From positions 930,001 to 994,000 of the forward strand of contig NZ_JAHDTI010000003.1 of NCBI RefSeq assembly GCF_018531495.1: a stretch of DNA of 64,000 nt, written 5' to 3'. This DNA comes from Nonomuraea sediminis. GTDB lineage: Bacteria > Actinomycetota > Actinomycetes > Streptosporangiales > Streptosporangiaceae. Shown one piece after another: positions 1 to 8,195 of the stretch (the stretch's first letter is position 1; each line of letters starts with the position of its first letter). The position numbers were made by a program, and so were the translations under genes. The notes beneath the pieces are model-generated. The model saw only the letters and a list, made by a program, of their open reading frames with translations. It searched no databases and had not been told where the DNA came from.

Positions 1-686
1 ACGTCGTGGTCGCGGGCGGCACCGAGGCCGCCATCCACGGGCTGAACATCGCCGCCTTCGCCGCCGCGAGGGCCATGTCCACCCGCAACGACGACCCGCA
101 GGGCGCCTCCCGACCGTGGGACCGCGACCGTGACGGGTTCGTGCTCGGCGAGGGCGCCGGCATCGTGGTGCTGGAGTCCGAGGAGCACGCCAAGGCGCGC
201 GGCGCGCGCGTCTACGCCTACGCCTCGGGTGTCGGCTACTCGGCCGACGGCTACCACATCACCAAGCCCGAGCCCGAGGGCCGGGGCATCAGCATGGCGA
301 TGACCCAGGCGCTCAACGACGCGGGCATCACCGGCCAGGACGTCAAGCACGTCAACGCGCACGCCACCTCGACGCCCGCGGGCGACGTGATCGAGGTGCA
401 GGCCGTGGCCAAGGCCATCGGCGGGCACCCGCTGGTCACCTCGACCAAGTCGATGACCGGTCACCTGCTCGGCGGCGCGGGCGGCATCGAGTCCGTCTTC
501 ACGATCAAGGCTCTGCAGGAGCGGATCGTGCCGGCCACCATCAACCTCAACAACCTCGACGACGGCATCGACGTGGACCTCGTCTACGGCAAGAACCGCG
601 AGCTGCCCTCGGGCGACATCGCGGCGGTCAACAACTCCTTCGGGTTCGGTGGCCACAACGTGACCGTCGTGTTCCAAGGGGCGTGA
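1..686 (+). CDS. fabF: 3-oxoacyl-[ACP] synthase II, 3' part only
   Basis: C-terminal 226 or so residues of a beta-ketoacyl-ACP synthase II; the gene begins left of the window, so the catalytic cysteine cannot be seen. The two catalytic histidines are present, in VNAHATSTPAGD and KSMTGHLLGGAGG, and the family's late GFGGHN motif lies near the end. The enzyme condenses malonyl-ACP with a growing acyl-ACP in the cytosolic FAS-II pathway. It is followed on the same strand by accD, as in actinobacterial fabD-fabH-acpP-fabF-accD operons. The lone-gene context and FAS-like sequence favour primary metabolism over a polyketide ketosynthase. Confidence 0.95.
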   Translation, partial: VVVAGGTEAAIHGLNIAAFAAARAMSTRNDDPQGASRPWDRDRDGFVLGEGAGIVVLESEEHAKARGARVYAYASGVGYSADGYHITKPEPEGRGISMAMTQALNDAGITGQDVKHVNAHATSTPAGDVIEVQAVAKAIGGHPLVTSTKSMTGHLLGGAGGIESVFTIKALQERIVPATINLNNLDDGIDVDLVYGKNRELPSGDIAAVNNSFGFGGHNVTVVFQGA

Positions 687-725
687 TGACCGGGCTTGTC
701 GAGGTCATCGATGAGCACGGCACCT

Positions 726-811
726 TGGTCATGAGATCAGCCTGGTCGTGAGATCCGGCTTGGTCGTGAGATCAGCCTGGTCATGAGATCGGCTTGGTCA
801 TGAGATCGGCG
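726..811 (+). repeat. 17-bp tandem repeat between fabF and accD
   Basis: Five head-to-tail copies of a unit like TGGTCATGAGATCRGCC start at 726, 743, 761, 778 and 795 and end right before the accD ribosome binding site. Each copy carries an ATGA or GTGA (overlapping start and stop), so ribosomes leaving fabF meet a series of one-codon start-stop sites. Function is unknown. Confidence 0.85.
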
Positions 812-822
812 AAGGAGGGCTC

Positions 823-2247
823 ATGACGGTGCTCGACAACCGGGCGGTGACGGAGGGCTCCGAGCAGGAGCCCGCCGATCCCCGCGATCCCGTCGTCCGT
901 CTCAGCGCGCTGCTCGACGAAGGCTCGCTGCGGTTGATCACTCCAGAGGACAGGAGCGGCGTCCTCGCCGCCATGGGCCGCGTCGAGGGTGTTCCCGTCG
1001 TCGCGTTCTGCAGTGACGCCCGCTTCCAGGGCGGCGCGATGGGCAGCGAAGGTTGCGAGCACATCGTGCACGCCTACGACGTGGGCGTCCGTGAGCGGGT
1101 GCCGGTCATCGGGATCTGGCACTCCGGTGGTGCGCGACTCGCCGAAGGCGTCGAGTCGCTGCACGCCGTCGGACGGGTCTTCGCCGCGATGACCAAGGCC
1201 TCCGGCCTCGTCCCGCAGATCTCCGTGGTCGTCGGCCCCGCGGCCGGCGGCGCGGCCTACGGGCCCGCGCTGACCGACCTGGTGATCCTGGCCGACTCCG
1301 GCCGGATCTTCGTCACCGGCCCCGACGTGGTGCGCAGCGTCACCGGCGAGGACGTCGACAGCGCCGCGCTCGGCGGGCCCGAGCCGCACGGCAAGCGCTC
1401 GGGCGTCGTGCACGTCGTCGCCAAGACCGAGTCCGACGCCTACCTCAAGGCCCGTGAGCTGGCCACGCTGCTCGGCCACCAGGGCCGGGTGCGCACCTCC
1501 GGCGTCGAGGAGGTCGACTTCTCCGCGTTCCTGCCGGAGTCGCCGCGCCGCGCCTACGACGTCAAGCCGCTGGTGAACGGCCTGCTCGACGAGCCCGGCA
1601 TCGAACTGCACCCCAAGTGGGCGCCGAACGTCGTCACCTCTCTCGGCCGGCTCGGCGGCCGGACCGTCGGTGTGGTCGCCAACAACCCGCTGCGGCTCGG
1701 CGGCTGCCTCGACGCCACGTCCGCCGAGAAAGCCGCCCGCTTCGTTCGTATGTGTGACGCGTTCGGCGTGCCGTTGGTTGTCCTCGTGGACGTGCCCGGT
1801 TACCTGCCCGGTGTCGGCCAGGAGCACGGCGGCGTGGTCCGCCGCGGCGCCAAGCTGCTGCACGCCTTCGCCGAGGCCTCGGTGCCGCGGGTCACGCTGG
1901 TCACGCGCAAGGCGTACGGCGGGGCCTACGTCGCGATGAACTCCCGCGCGCTGGGCGCCACCAAGGTCTTCGGCTGGCCGACGACCGAGGTCGCGGTCAT
2001 GGGCGCGGTGGCCGCGGTGCGCATCCTCAAGCGGCGCGAGCTGGCCGCCGCCCCCGAGGAGGAGCGGGCCGAGCTGGAGCAGCGGCTGGCCGAGGAGCAC
2101 TCGCGCCTGGCCGGTGGGCTGGAGCGCGCGCAGGAGCTGGGCGTGATCGACGAGGTCATCAAGCCGGAGGAGACGCGCGGCGCGATCGCCAAGCTCCTCG
2201 CCCAGGCCACCCCAGCCAGGGGCGCCCACGGCAACATTCCGCTCTAG
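823..2247 (+). CDS. accD: acyl-CoA carboxylase carboxyltransferase (beta) subunit
   Basis: 474-residue carboxyltransferase of the acetyl/propionyl-CoA carboxylase beta family. It transfers CO2 from biotin to an acyl-CoA to give malonyl- or methylmalonyl-CoA. The glycine-rich oxyanion loops are visible in both halves (VGPAAGGAAYGPALTD; GYLPGVGQEHGG; then KAYGGAYVAMNSR). There is no N-terminal zinc finger, so it resembles actinobacterial AccD6/PccB rather than E. coli AccD. Position directly behind fabF supports a role in supplying malonyl-CoA to FAS-II. The ATG is chosen because GAAGGAGGG (811-819) lies just before it. The 3' end overlaps a second tandem repeat and is followed by a strong terminator. 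Confidence 0.93.
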   Translation: MTVLDNRAVTEGSEQEPADPRDPVVRLSALLDEGSLRLITPEDRSGVLAAMGRVEGVPVVAFCSDARFQGGAMGSEGCEHIVHAYDVGVRERVPVIGIWHSGGARLAEGVESLHAVGRVFAAMTKASGLVPQISVVVGPAAGGAAYGPALTDLVILADSGRIFVTGPDVVRSVTGEDVDSAALGGPEPHGKRSGVVHVVAKTESDAYLKARELATLLGHQGRVRTSGVEEVDFSAFLPESPRRAYDVKPLVNGLLDEPGIELHPKWAPNVVTSLGRLGGRTVGVVANNPLRLGGCLDATSAEKAARFVRMCDAFGVPLVVLVDVPGYLPGVGQEHGGVVRRGAKLLHAFAEASVPRVTLVTRKAYGGAYVAMNSRALGATKVFGWPTTEVAVMGAVAAVRILKRRELAAAPEEERAELEQRLAEEHSRLAGGLERAQELGVIDEVIKPEETRGAIAKLLAQATPARGAHGNIPL

Positions 2248-2317
2248 GCTCGTTCACCCGCTCTAGGTTCGTTCACCCGTTCGGGGTTCGTTCACCCGTT
2301 TGGAGTTCTTCAACGAA
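2242..2317 (+). repeat. 19-bp tandem repeat over the accD stop codon
   Basis: Four consecutive 19-bp units (starts 2242, 2261, 2280, 2299) built on CTCTAGGTTCGTTCACCCG; the fourth is degenerate. The first unit contains the accD stop codon TAG and the array runs up to the terminator hairpin. It is unrelated in sequence to the 17-bp array before accD. Confidence 0.85.
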
Positions 2318-2319
2318 GA

Positions 2320-2352
2320 GGCCCCCACATCGCCGGTGGTGATGTGGGGGCC
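2320..2352 (+). terminator. intrinsic terminator of the fab-acc operon
   Basis: GGCCCCCACATC (2320-2331) and GATGTGGGGGCC (2341-2352) form a perfect 12-bp stem around nine bases that can extend the stem further. No long T tract follows, as is usual in this phylum. Confidence 0.85.
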
Positions 2353-2507
2353 TGTTCGGTGTGAAGTCCGGGGCGTCGTCTCTTCCTGGTGCCTGGGTCA
2401 CGTGCGCCGTTGAGGCGGGTCACCCGTCCACCACGGGAGCAGCGCCTGGGCGCGCCCTCAGCGGGCGACGGCGGGAGGCGGGTTGGGCGGCTTGCCGTAC
2501 AGAATGA

Positions 2508-3002
2508 TCAAACAGCCGCATGAAGCCAGCGGACAGGCGCGCCGTCGCCGGCGTAGCGGAAGGGCTCGAGCTCCTCGTCCCAGGGGCGGCCGAGCATCCT
2601 GTCCAGCTCGTCCTCCAGTGAGCAGCGGCCCTGGGCGGACATCAGCATGACCGTGCGCAGCCTGTCCTCGGGGATCATGATGTCGCCCGCCGCGCCGATG
2701 ACCGCGCTGAAGGCGCCGAGCGTGGGCGTGTAGGCGTGGCGGGAGCCGTCGACTCCCTGCGAGGCGTCCTCGGTGATCTCGAACCTGATGCGCTGCCAGC
2801 CCATGAGGGAGGACGTGATGGCGGCTGCGATGCCGGGGCGACCCTCCCACTCCGCCTGCGCGCGCACCACGTTGGGCGCGGCTGGTTGCGGCGTCCACGT
2901 CAGGTCGACAGGCACGCCGAGGACACCCGCGACCGCCCATTCGATATGAGGGCACAGCGCGGGCTGAGCCGAGTGGACGTAGAGCACGCCACGAGCAGAC
3001 AC
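2508..3002 (-). CDS. DUF3145 family protein
   Basis: 164-residue cytosolic protein of the actinobacterial DUF3145 family, beginning SARGVLYVHSAQPAL after the initiator. It is typically encoded next to the FAS-II genes, as here, but its biochemical function is unknown to me. The GTG at 3002 is preferred because GGGAGG sits five bases upstream in the transcript and it gives the family's usual length; an in-frame extension to 3062 lacks this support. It converges on the fab-acc operon terminator. Confidence 0.85.
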   Translation of the reverse strand: MSARGVLYVHSAQPALCPHIEWAVAGVLGVPVDLTWTPQPAAPNVVRAQAEWEGRPGIAAAITSSLMGWQRIRFEITEDASQGVDGSRHAYTPTLGAFSAVIGAAGDIMIPEDRLRTVMLMSAQGRCSLEDELDRMLGRPWDEELEPFRYAGDGAPVRWLHAAV

Positions 3003-3176
3003 CGGACCTCCCGATCGGTACGAGGTGCGCCTTCCCCAACGGCCTCGCCCCAGGATGATCACAAGTGACTAGGGAGAGACTACCGTCGGTCGCTATCCGA
3101 CACCAGAGGGGGGCCATACCAAGTTGTTGCGAAGGTGACACGTGACACACGGACGATCGCGGAAAGATACCGCCTC

Positions 3177-4175
3177 ATGGACCTCCAATCCGTCGGCGAG
3201 GCGCTCATCCGGCCAGGCCAGCTGCTGACCGACCGCAGCGCCCTGTCCGCGACCGCCCGCTGGACCCAGGCCGTGGCGGAGGCGGACGGCTTCTGCGTGA
3301 TCCGTCTGACGCCCGGTGTCGACCCGTGCGAACTGGCGGTGGATCTGCGGGAGAAGGGGTTCCGCGCCTCGCCCAACCACGTACTCGCCGGGCAGCCGCT
3401 GTTCTTCGGCGGGCCCGCCTCGCGGCCCTTCCCCACGCCCAAGATCGCCTTCAAACCGGGCAGGGACCGCACCTCCGCCGTGGTCGCGCTGCTCGACACC
3501 GGCGTGGCCGAGCACCCGTGGTGGTCGGGCAGCCGCTGGTACCGCAACCTCGGCAAGGAGGCGGCCGACGCCTCCGAGGGCGCCCAGGCCGGGCACGGCA
3601 CGTTCATCGCCGGGCTGCTGCTGCGCGCGGCGCCGGGAGCCGTGCTGAAGGTGTCCCGGGTGCTCGACGGCGACGGCGTGGGCGACGAGGCCGGCGTGGT
3701 GCGCGCGCTCAACCGGATGCGCGAGCGCCCGCCCCAGGTGCTCAACCTGTCCTTCGGCTGCCACAGCTTCGACGACAGGCCGCCGCCGCTGCTGGCCGAC
3801 GCGCTGGGAGCCCTCTCCGACACGGTCGCCGTCGCCTGCGCGGGGAACACCGCCTCCGACCGGCCGTTCTGGCCCGCCGCGCTGCCGGGGGTCGTCGGCG
3901 TGGGGGCGCTGGACGCCGCCGGGGAGCGCAGGGCGCCGTTCTCCGGCTTCGGGCGGTGGGTGGACGCCTGGGCTCCCGGCGAGTGGCTGACCAGCAGCTT
4001 CCCCGGGTTCTCCGGCTACGCGGCGTGGAGCGGGACCTCCTTCGCCACCGCGCTGGTCGCCGGGGCCGTGGCGGCACGGGCCGGTGACCGTACGGCCAAG
4101 CAGGCGGCGGAGGACTTGATGCGGGACTCCCGGCAAATTCCCGATCTGGGGGTTGCCATCCCGTGGACTCTGTAG
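3177..4175 (+). CDS. S8 family subtilisin-like serine peptidase, cytosolic
   Basis: 332-residue subtilase with the full catalytic triad: Asp107 (ALLDTGVAEHP), His140 (GHGTFIAG) and Ser288 (SGTSFATALVAG), plus a likely oxyanion Asn in CAGNTAS. No signal peptide or membrane segment is seen at the chosen ATG, so it should act inside the cell, unlike most subtilases. The start at 3177 has GGAAAG upstream; a longer GTG start at 3135 is possible. The first ~100 residues are not a recognised inhibitor propeptide. It lies 74 bp upstream of a sigma factor and three genes from a CHAT protease on the same strand, so the genes are probably one functional unit. Substrate unknown. Confidence 0.88.
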   Translation: MDLQSVGEALIRPGQLLTDRSALSATARWTQAVAEADGFCVIRLTPGVDPCELAVDLREKGFRASPNHVLAGQPLFFGGPASRPFPTPKIAFKPGRDRTSAVVALLDTGVAEHPWWSGSRWYRNLGKEAADASEGAQAGHGTFIAGLLLRAAPGAVLKVSRVLDGDGVGDEAGVVRALNRMRERPPQVLNLSFGCHSFDDRPPPLLADALGALSDTVAVACAGNTASDRPFWPAALPGVVGVGALDAAGERRAPFSGFGRWVDAWAPGEWLTSSFPGFSGYAAWSGTSFATALVAGAVAARAGDRTAKQAAEDLMRDSRQIPDLGVAIPWTL

Positions 4176-4249
4176 AGTTTACGCTCAGTCCTCGGCCCAT
4201 CACGAGGAGGCAGGATCGCCTCCCGTGGCGCACGGCGAAGGAGGCCCGC

Positions 4250-4771
4250 ATGCGCGATCCAGCGGTACTGCTCGACGCGGCGGCCGACGGCGACCATGCG
4301 GCGTGGGTCGAGCTGACCAACCGGTTCGGTCCTCGCCTGTGGGCCGCTGTCCGCGCGTGCGGGCTCGGCGAGGCCGACGCGGCGGACGCCGTGCAGGGCG
4401 CCTGGCTGCGGCTGCTCGAAAATCTTCACACGATCAAGGATCCGGCGGGCGTCGGCGCCTGGCTCACCACCACGGCACGGCGCGAAGCGCTGCTGATCCT
4501 CCGGAAGGAAGTGCCCGGGCTCCCTTCCTACCTACCGGTGTCAGAACCGGATCCCGCCGCCGAGGTCCTCGACGCCGACACCGGCCAGAGGCTGTGGCAG
4601 GCGGTCTCCTCTCTCCACGAGCCATGCCGGTCGATGTTGAAGCTGGTCGCCGTCGGCGAGCGGCAACTCGCGACACGGTTGGGGCTCCCACCAGGCAGTG
4701 TCGGGCCCACCCGGGCTCGCTGCCTTGAACGGCTGCGCACCCTGATCTCACCACAGGAGACGGTGCAATGA
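4250..4771 (+). CDS. ECF-type RNA polymerase sigma factor
   Basis: 173-residue sigma-70 family protein with only two domains: region 2 at about residues 7-85 (promoter -10 recognition and core binding; ADAVQGAWLRLLENL is the region 2 core) and region 4 at about 115-165 (LATRLGLPPGSVGPTRARCLERL helix-turn-helix, -35 recognition). The ATG at 4250 is chosen because GAAGGAGG ends seven bases before it; an upstream in-frame start at 4163 lacks one. The stop overlaps the next start (ATGA, 4768-4771). It likely directs expression of its own operon or a stress regulon; target promoters cannot be inferred. Confidence 0.88.
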   Translation: MRDPAVLLDAAADGDHAAWVELTNRFGPRLWAAVRACGLGEADAADAVQGAWLRLLENLHTIKDPAGVGAWLTTTARREALLILRKEVPGLPSYLPVSEPDPAAEVLDADTGQRLWQAVSSLHEPCRSMLKLVAVGERQLATRLGLPPGSVGPTRARCLERLRTLISPQETVQ

Positions 4772-5214
4772 GCAACGACGAGTATCTGCTGGCGGCGCTC
4801 CGGCTCGCCGCCGGGAACGATCCGATTCCCGCGCACGTGTCCGCCACGGCGCGCAACACGTTCGCGCTGCGGGTGCCCCACGCGGTCACCGCCACGCCCG
4901 TCGAGTCCCCCTCCGGGGGCGGCGTCCGCGGGGGCTCCGGGCCGCGCCTGATCCGCTTCTCGGCCGCCGACCTCGTCTTCGACCTGGAGGTCAGCGTCGG
5001 CGACGGGCTCATCGACATCGCGGGGCAGGTCTCTCCGCCGCCCGGGGAGGGCGCCCACGTCGACGTCCGCACGCCGCATCTCACGCTCTCCCGGCCGCTC
5101 GGGCTGACCGGGCAGTTCGCCGCTACCGGACTGCCGCCTGGGTGGCTCAGCGTCGTCTGCCATCGGCGTGATCACGCGCCTGTCCAGACCCGGTGGGTGC
5201 GTATACGCCCGTGA
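4768..5214 (+). CDS. small beta-rich protein coupled to the sigma factor; possible antagonist
   Basis: 148 residues, no recognised enzymatic motif. The first ~40 residues are helical and resemble the start of actinobacterial sigma-associated proteins (LLAALRLAAGNDPIPAHV), followed by a Gly/Pro linker and a domain of alternating beta strands (about residues 58-148). It has no membrane segment, signal peptide or zinc-binding HxxxCxxC motif, so it is not a classical ZAS anti-sigma factor. Its start overlaps the sigma stop (ATGA) and its stop overlaps the CHAT start (GTGA), implying equimolar coupled synthesis. A sigma antagonist or a CHAT substrate are both reasonable guesses and neither is shown. 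Confidence 0.6.
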   Translation: MSNDEYLLAALRLAAGNDPIPAHVSATARNTFALRVPHAVTATPVESPSGGGVRGGSGPRLIRFSAADLVFDLEVSVGDGLIDIAGQVSPPPGEGAHVDVRTPHLTLSRPLGLTGQFAATGLPPGWLSVVCHRRDHAPVQTRWVRIRP

Positions 5215-7973
5215 CGGCCGAGAAGACCCCGTCGAACCGCCCGCGGCAGACCGCTGCGGGGTCCTTCGCGCTGCCCAAGGCGTCCTCTCCCGCTCCTGGC
5301 TCGTCCGTGCCCGCCGCGCGCCGGTCCTCCTCGGACGCCCACCCGCCTGATGCGCCTGCCGAGATCTCCACGCCAGGCTTCGACCTTCCCGGGTCCCCGC
5401 GTATTCCTTCGGCGCGCACCTCGACCGACGAGCCGGACGTGGGGCCGCCTGCCCGCTCCCGGACAGAAGCGTCGGCGGGGCTGGTGGGGGCCGCGGAGAT
5501 GGCGGTCGTGCGGGCGATCATCGATCCGCCGAAGGCGCTGCGTGAGGCCCGCGCCGTCCTGGCGCGCGCAGAACGCGAGCGGGACGTCGAGGCCGCCGTG
5601 GTGGCGCTGCGCGGGATGGCGCTGGCCGCCAGGGAACTGGGCGACCTGCACGGCGCCGAGCGGCACCTGCGGCGGGCGATCGCCACGCAGGGCGCCCCCG
5701 CCGAGCGCGTCGCGCAGGCCAGGCTGTCGCTCGTCACGGTCAGGACCGAGCGCGGACACCCGCTGCAGGCGCTCAGGGTGGCGGCGCTGGCCTGGGCCTA
5801 CCTGTCGCCGCTCGACCGGGCCAAGCTCGACACGCAGCGCGCCGTCGCGCTGGCCCACCTGGGCCGCCACGTCGAGGCCGTGGCCGCGTGCGACCGTTCG
5901 CTGGAGGCTCTCGCGGCGGCGCCGGCCAGCATCGACAACCGGCGGTTCCTGGCGGGCGGCCTGCTCAACCGGGGCCTGGTGCACGCCTACCGCGGCGACT
6001 GGGACACCGCGCTGACCGACATCACCGCCTGCCGCGAGATCTCCGCCGAGGCGGGCCTCGACTACCTCGGCCGGCTCGCCGCCGCCAACCTGCCCTTCCT
6101 CGCGGTACGGCGGGGCGACCTGGCGACCGCGTTCGCCCGGTACCGCGAGGCGGAGGACACGCTGTTCGGCTTCCCCGAGCGCCTGGCCACGATGCGGGCC
6201 GACTTCGCCGGGGCGCTGCTGGCCGCCCATCTGCCCGGCGAGGCCAGGGCCATGCTGAGCCTGGCCGTACCCGATCTGGAGGCGGCAGGCGCGCATGTCG
6301 CGCTGGCCGAGGCGAGGCTGAAGCTGGCCCAGGTCGAGCTGCTCACCGGCGATGCCAGGCAGGCGCTGGCGGTGGCGCGGCGCGCCGCCCGGGACCTGGC
6401 GGGTCAGGATCGCGACGCGTGGCTGCCGCTGGCCGCCGAGGTCGTGCTGCGGGCCCGGCTGGATCTGGAGGAGCACACCGGCGCGCTCCTCGACGAGCTG
6501 GTGACCTGCGCCGACGAGCTGGAGTCCGAGTCCGCCCACGTCGCGGCCGCCGCGGCGCTGCGGCTGGTGGCGGCCGAGGTGGCGCTGGAGCTGGACGACC
6601 ATCCCACCGCTTCCGCCCAGCTCGACCGGCTGATCTGCGACGACCGGCATCGCGAGGCCGCGCCCCGTGACGGTTCCACGCCGTTGGCCTCCGCGGCCCA
6701 GGCCGCCCATCTGGACCGGCCGTCCTCGCAGGTGCCCGCGCTGGTCAGGCAGCACGCGCTGGCGCTGGAGGCGGCCCTGCAGGAGGACACGGCCAGCGCC
6801 TTCCGCGCGGTGCGCGACGGGCTGGCCGAGGTGGGATGCCAGGTGGAGGCGTTCGAGGACCCGGCGCTGCGGGCTCATGTGGCGCGGGCGGGCGAGCGGC
6901 TGGCCTCCTTCGGGCTCGGGCTGGCGATCCACGGCGGGCTGGCCGAAGAGGTCTTCGAATGGGCCGAACGCTGGCGGGCCGTCGCGTCCTCCTCCGGCCC
7001 CGGCGTCTCCGACCTCTGCCGGGTACGGCAGGCGCTGGGCGACGCGGCGCTGGTGGAGTACATGGTCGACGGTGGCCGCCTGCTGGCGGTGGCGATCACC
7101 TCGCACGGCATCGCGCTGCGGCGGCTCGGGGCGGTGGACGAGGTCACCGACGCGGTCGTCCAACTCCGTTACGCCATGCGGCGCACCAGCCTGCGCGACG
7201 CCACGCACGCCGCCTCCCACGTGGCGGCCGCGGCCCGTGAGGTCGAACGGCTCGTGCTCGGGCCGCTGCGGGCGGAGCTCGACGGCCGGGAACTGGTGGT
7301 GGTGCCCGCCGGTCCGCTGCACACGCTGCCGTGGGCGGCCCTGCCGTACCTGCACGACAGGCCGGTGAGCGTGACGGCGAGCGCGGCCGGGTGGCTGCGG
7401 GCGCGTTCGGCCGTGACGCCGCGGGTGGCGCCGCTGGTGCTCGGGGCTTTCGGGCCCGGGCTGGAGTACGCGCAGGCCGAGGTGGATCACGTGGTCGGCG
7501 GGTATGCGGGCGGGGCCGTGGTGCCCGGGCGGCGCGCGGACGTCCTCGCCGGGCTGGCCAGGGCGGACGTCTTCCACCTGGCGGCACACGGCGTCTTCGA
7601 CTCGCGCAGCCCGCTGCTGTCGGGGATCACGCTGGATGACGGCCCGCTCATGGCCTACGACCTGCTGCGCCTGCCCAGGACCGCCGGCCTGGTCGTGCTG
7701 TCGTCCTGCGACTCGGGCATGGCCCGCACCCCCGCCGAGGGCGCGCCGCTGGGCCTGGCGGGAACATTCCTGTCACGCGGCACGTCCTGCGTCGTGGCCG
7801 GCATGATCCCGGTCCGCGACGACGAGGCCCTGGCGGTCATGACCCTCTTCCACGAACTCCTCGCCGCCGGCCAACCCCCCGCCCACGCCCTCGCCACCGC
7901 CTCCACCAAAACCACCGTCCAGGCCTTCACCTGCTTCGGCGCCGCCGACCTCCCCATAACATCCCCCTCCTAA
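5211..7973 (+). CDS. TPR-repeat CHAT domain (caspase-like) protease
   Basis: 920 residues. A low-complexity Pro/Ser/Thr region (about 1-95) leads into a long series of TPR-like helical repeats (about 95-560) and a C-terminal CHAT domain. The CHAT catalytic pair is intact: His793 in FHLAAHGVFDSRSPLLSG and Cys833 in VVLSSCDSGMA. CHAT (caspase HetF associated with TPRs) peptidases are clan CD cysteine proteases that usually act in stress or conflict signalling. The GTG start at 5211 is chosen because it overlaps the preceding stop as GTGA; an in-frame GTG at 5193 also exists. Likely cytosolic. Presumably the TPR array senses a partner and activates the protease on a substrate such as its operon neighbours. 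Confidence 0.88.
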   Translation: MTAEKTPSNRPRQTAAGSFALPKASSPAPGSSVPAARRSSSDAHPPDAPAEISTPGFDLPGSPRIPSARTSTDEPDVGPPARSRTEASAGLVGAAEMAVVRAIIDPPKALREARAVLARAERERDVEAAVVALRGMALAARELGDLHGAERHLRRAIATQGAPAERVAQARLSLVTVRTERGHPLQALRVAALAWAYLSPLDRAKLDTQRAVALAHLGRHVEAVAACDRSLEALAAAPASIDNRRFLAGGLLNRGLVHAYRGDWDTALTDITACREISAEAGLDYLGRLAAANLPFLAVRRGDLATAFARYREAEDTLFGFPERLATMRADFAGALLAAHLPGEARAMLSLAVPDLEAAGAHVALAEARLKLAQVELLTGDARQALAVARRAARDLAGQDRDAWLPLAAEVVLRARLDLEEHTGALLDELVTCADELESESAHVAAAAALRLVAAEVALELDDHPTASAQLDRLICDDRHREAAPRDGSTPLASAAQAAHLDRPSSQVPALVRQHALALEAALQEDTASAFRAVRDGLAEVGCQVEAFEDPALRAHVARAGERLASFGLGLAIHGGLAEEVFEWAERWRAVASSSGPGVSDLCRVRQALGDAALVEYMVDGGRLLAVAITSHGIALRRLGAVDEVTDAVVQLRYAMRRTSLRDATHAASHVAAAAREVERLVLGPLRAELDGRELVVVPAGPLHTLPWAALPYLHDRPVSVTASAAGWLRARSAVTPRVAPLVLGAFGPGLEYAQAEVDHVVGGYAGGAVVPGRRADVLAGLARADVFHLAAHGVFDSRSPLLSGITLDDGPLMAYDLLRLPRTAGLVVLSSCDSGMARTPAEGAPLGLAGTFLSRGTSCVVAGMIPVRDDEALAVMTLFHELLAAGQPPAHALATASTKTTVQAFTCFGAADLPITSPS

Positions 7974-7985
7974 CACCCCGGCCTT

Positions 7986-8125
7986 GTAAGGCGGTGAAGC
8001 GGGACCGTGGTGCCCGGAGAACGAAGCGTCGTGGCGGTGGGCACTGGCATCGACTCGCCGGAAGCGCCGGGCGCGGGTCCTCAGCCGGAGTACGGCGGGC
8101 GGCCGGTGGCGGCGGCCCGCCGTAC
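7986..8125 (-). repeat. MITE-like intergenic repeat, copy 1
   Basis: 140-bp copy of the dispersed repeat, reversed relative to the copy at 10180. Its right end is GGCCCGCCGTAC (8114-8125) and its left end a decayed GTAAGGCGG. The body contains the family core, which reads GGCGCTTCCGGCGAGTCGAT on the minus strand. Behind it (8121-8177) a 19-bp unit with ACAAGATGAAGCCC is repeated about three times. The gap 7974-8195 holds nothing else. Confidence 0.75.
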
Positions 8126-8195
8126 AAAATCAAGCCCTCCGCACAAGATGAAGCCCTCGGCACAAGATGAAGCCCCCGGCACTAAGAAAAGGGAA

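Noticed and set aside
781-2229. 482-codon open frame antisense to accD
   Set aside because: GC-rich genes carry long antisense frames; accD has full family motifs and a ribosome binding site, this frame has neither.
1-2247. start of a polyketide biosynthetic cluster
   Set aside because: FabF and AccD fit the FAS-II operon; no acyltransferase, ketoreductase or tailoring genes follow.
5172-7589. 805-codon frame antisense to the CHAT gene
   Set aside because: Low-complexity Gly/Arg/Gln-rich translation with no domain; shadow of the third-position GC bias.
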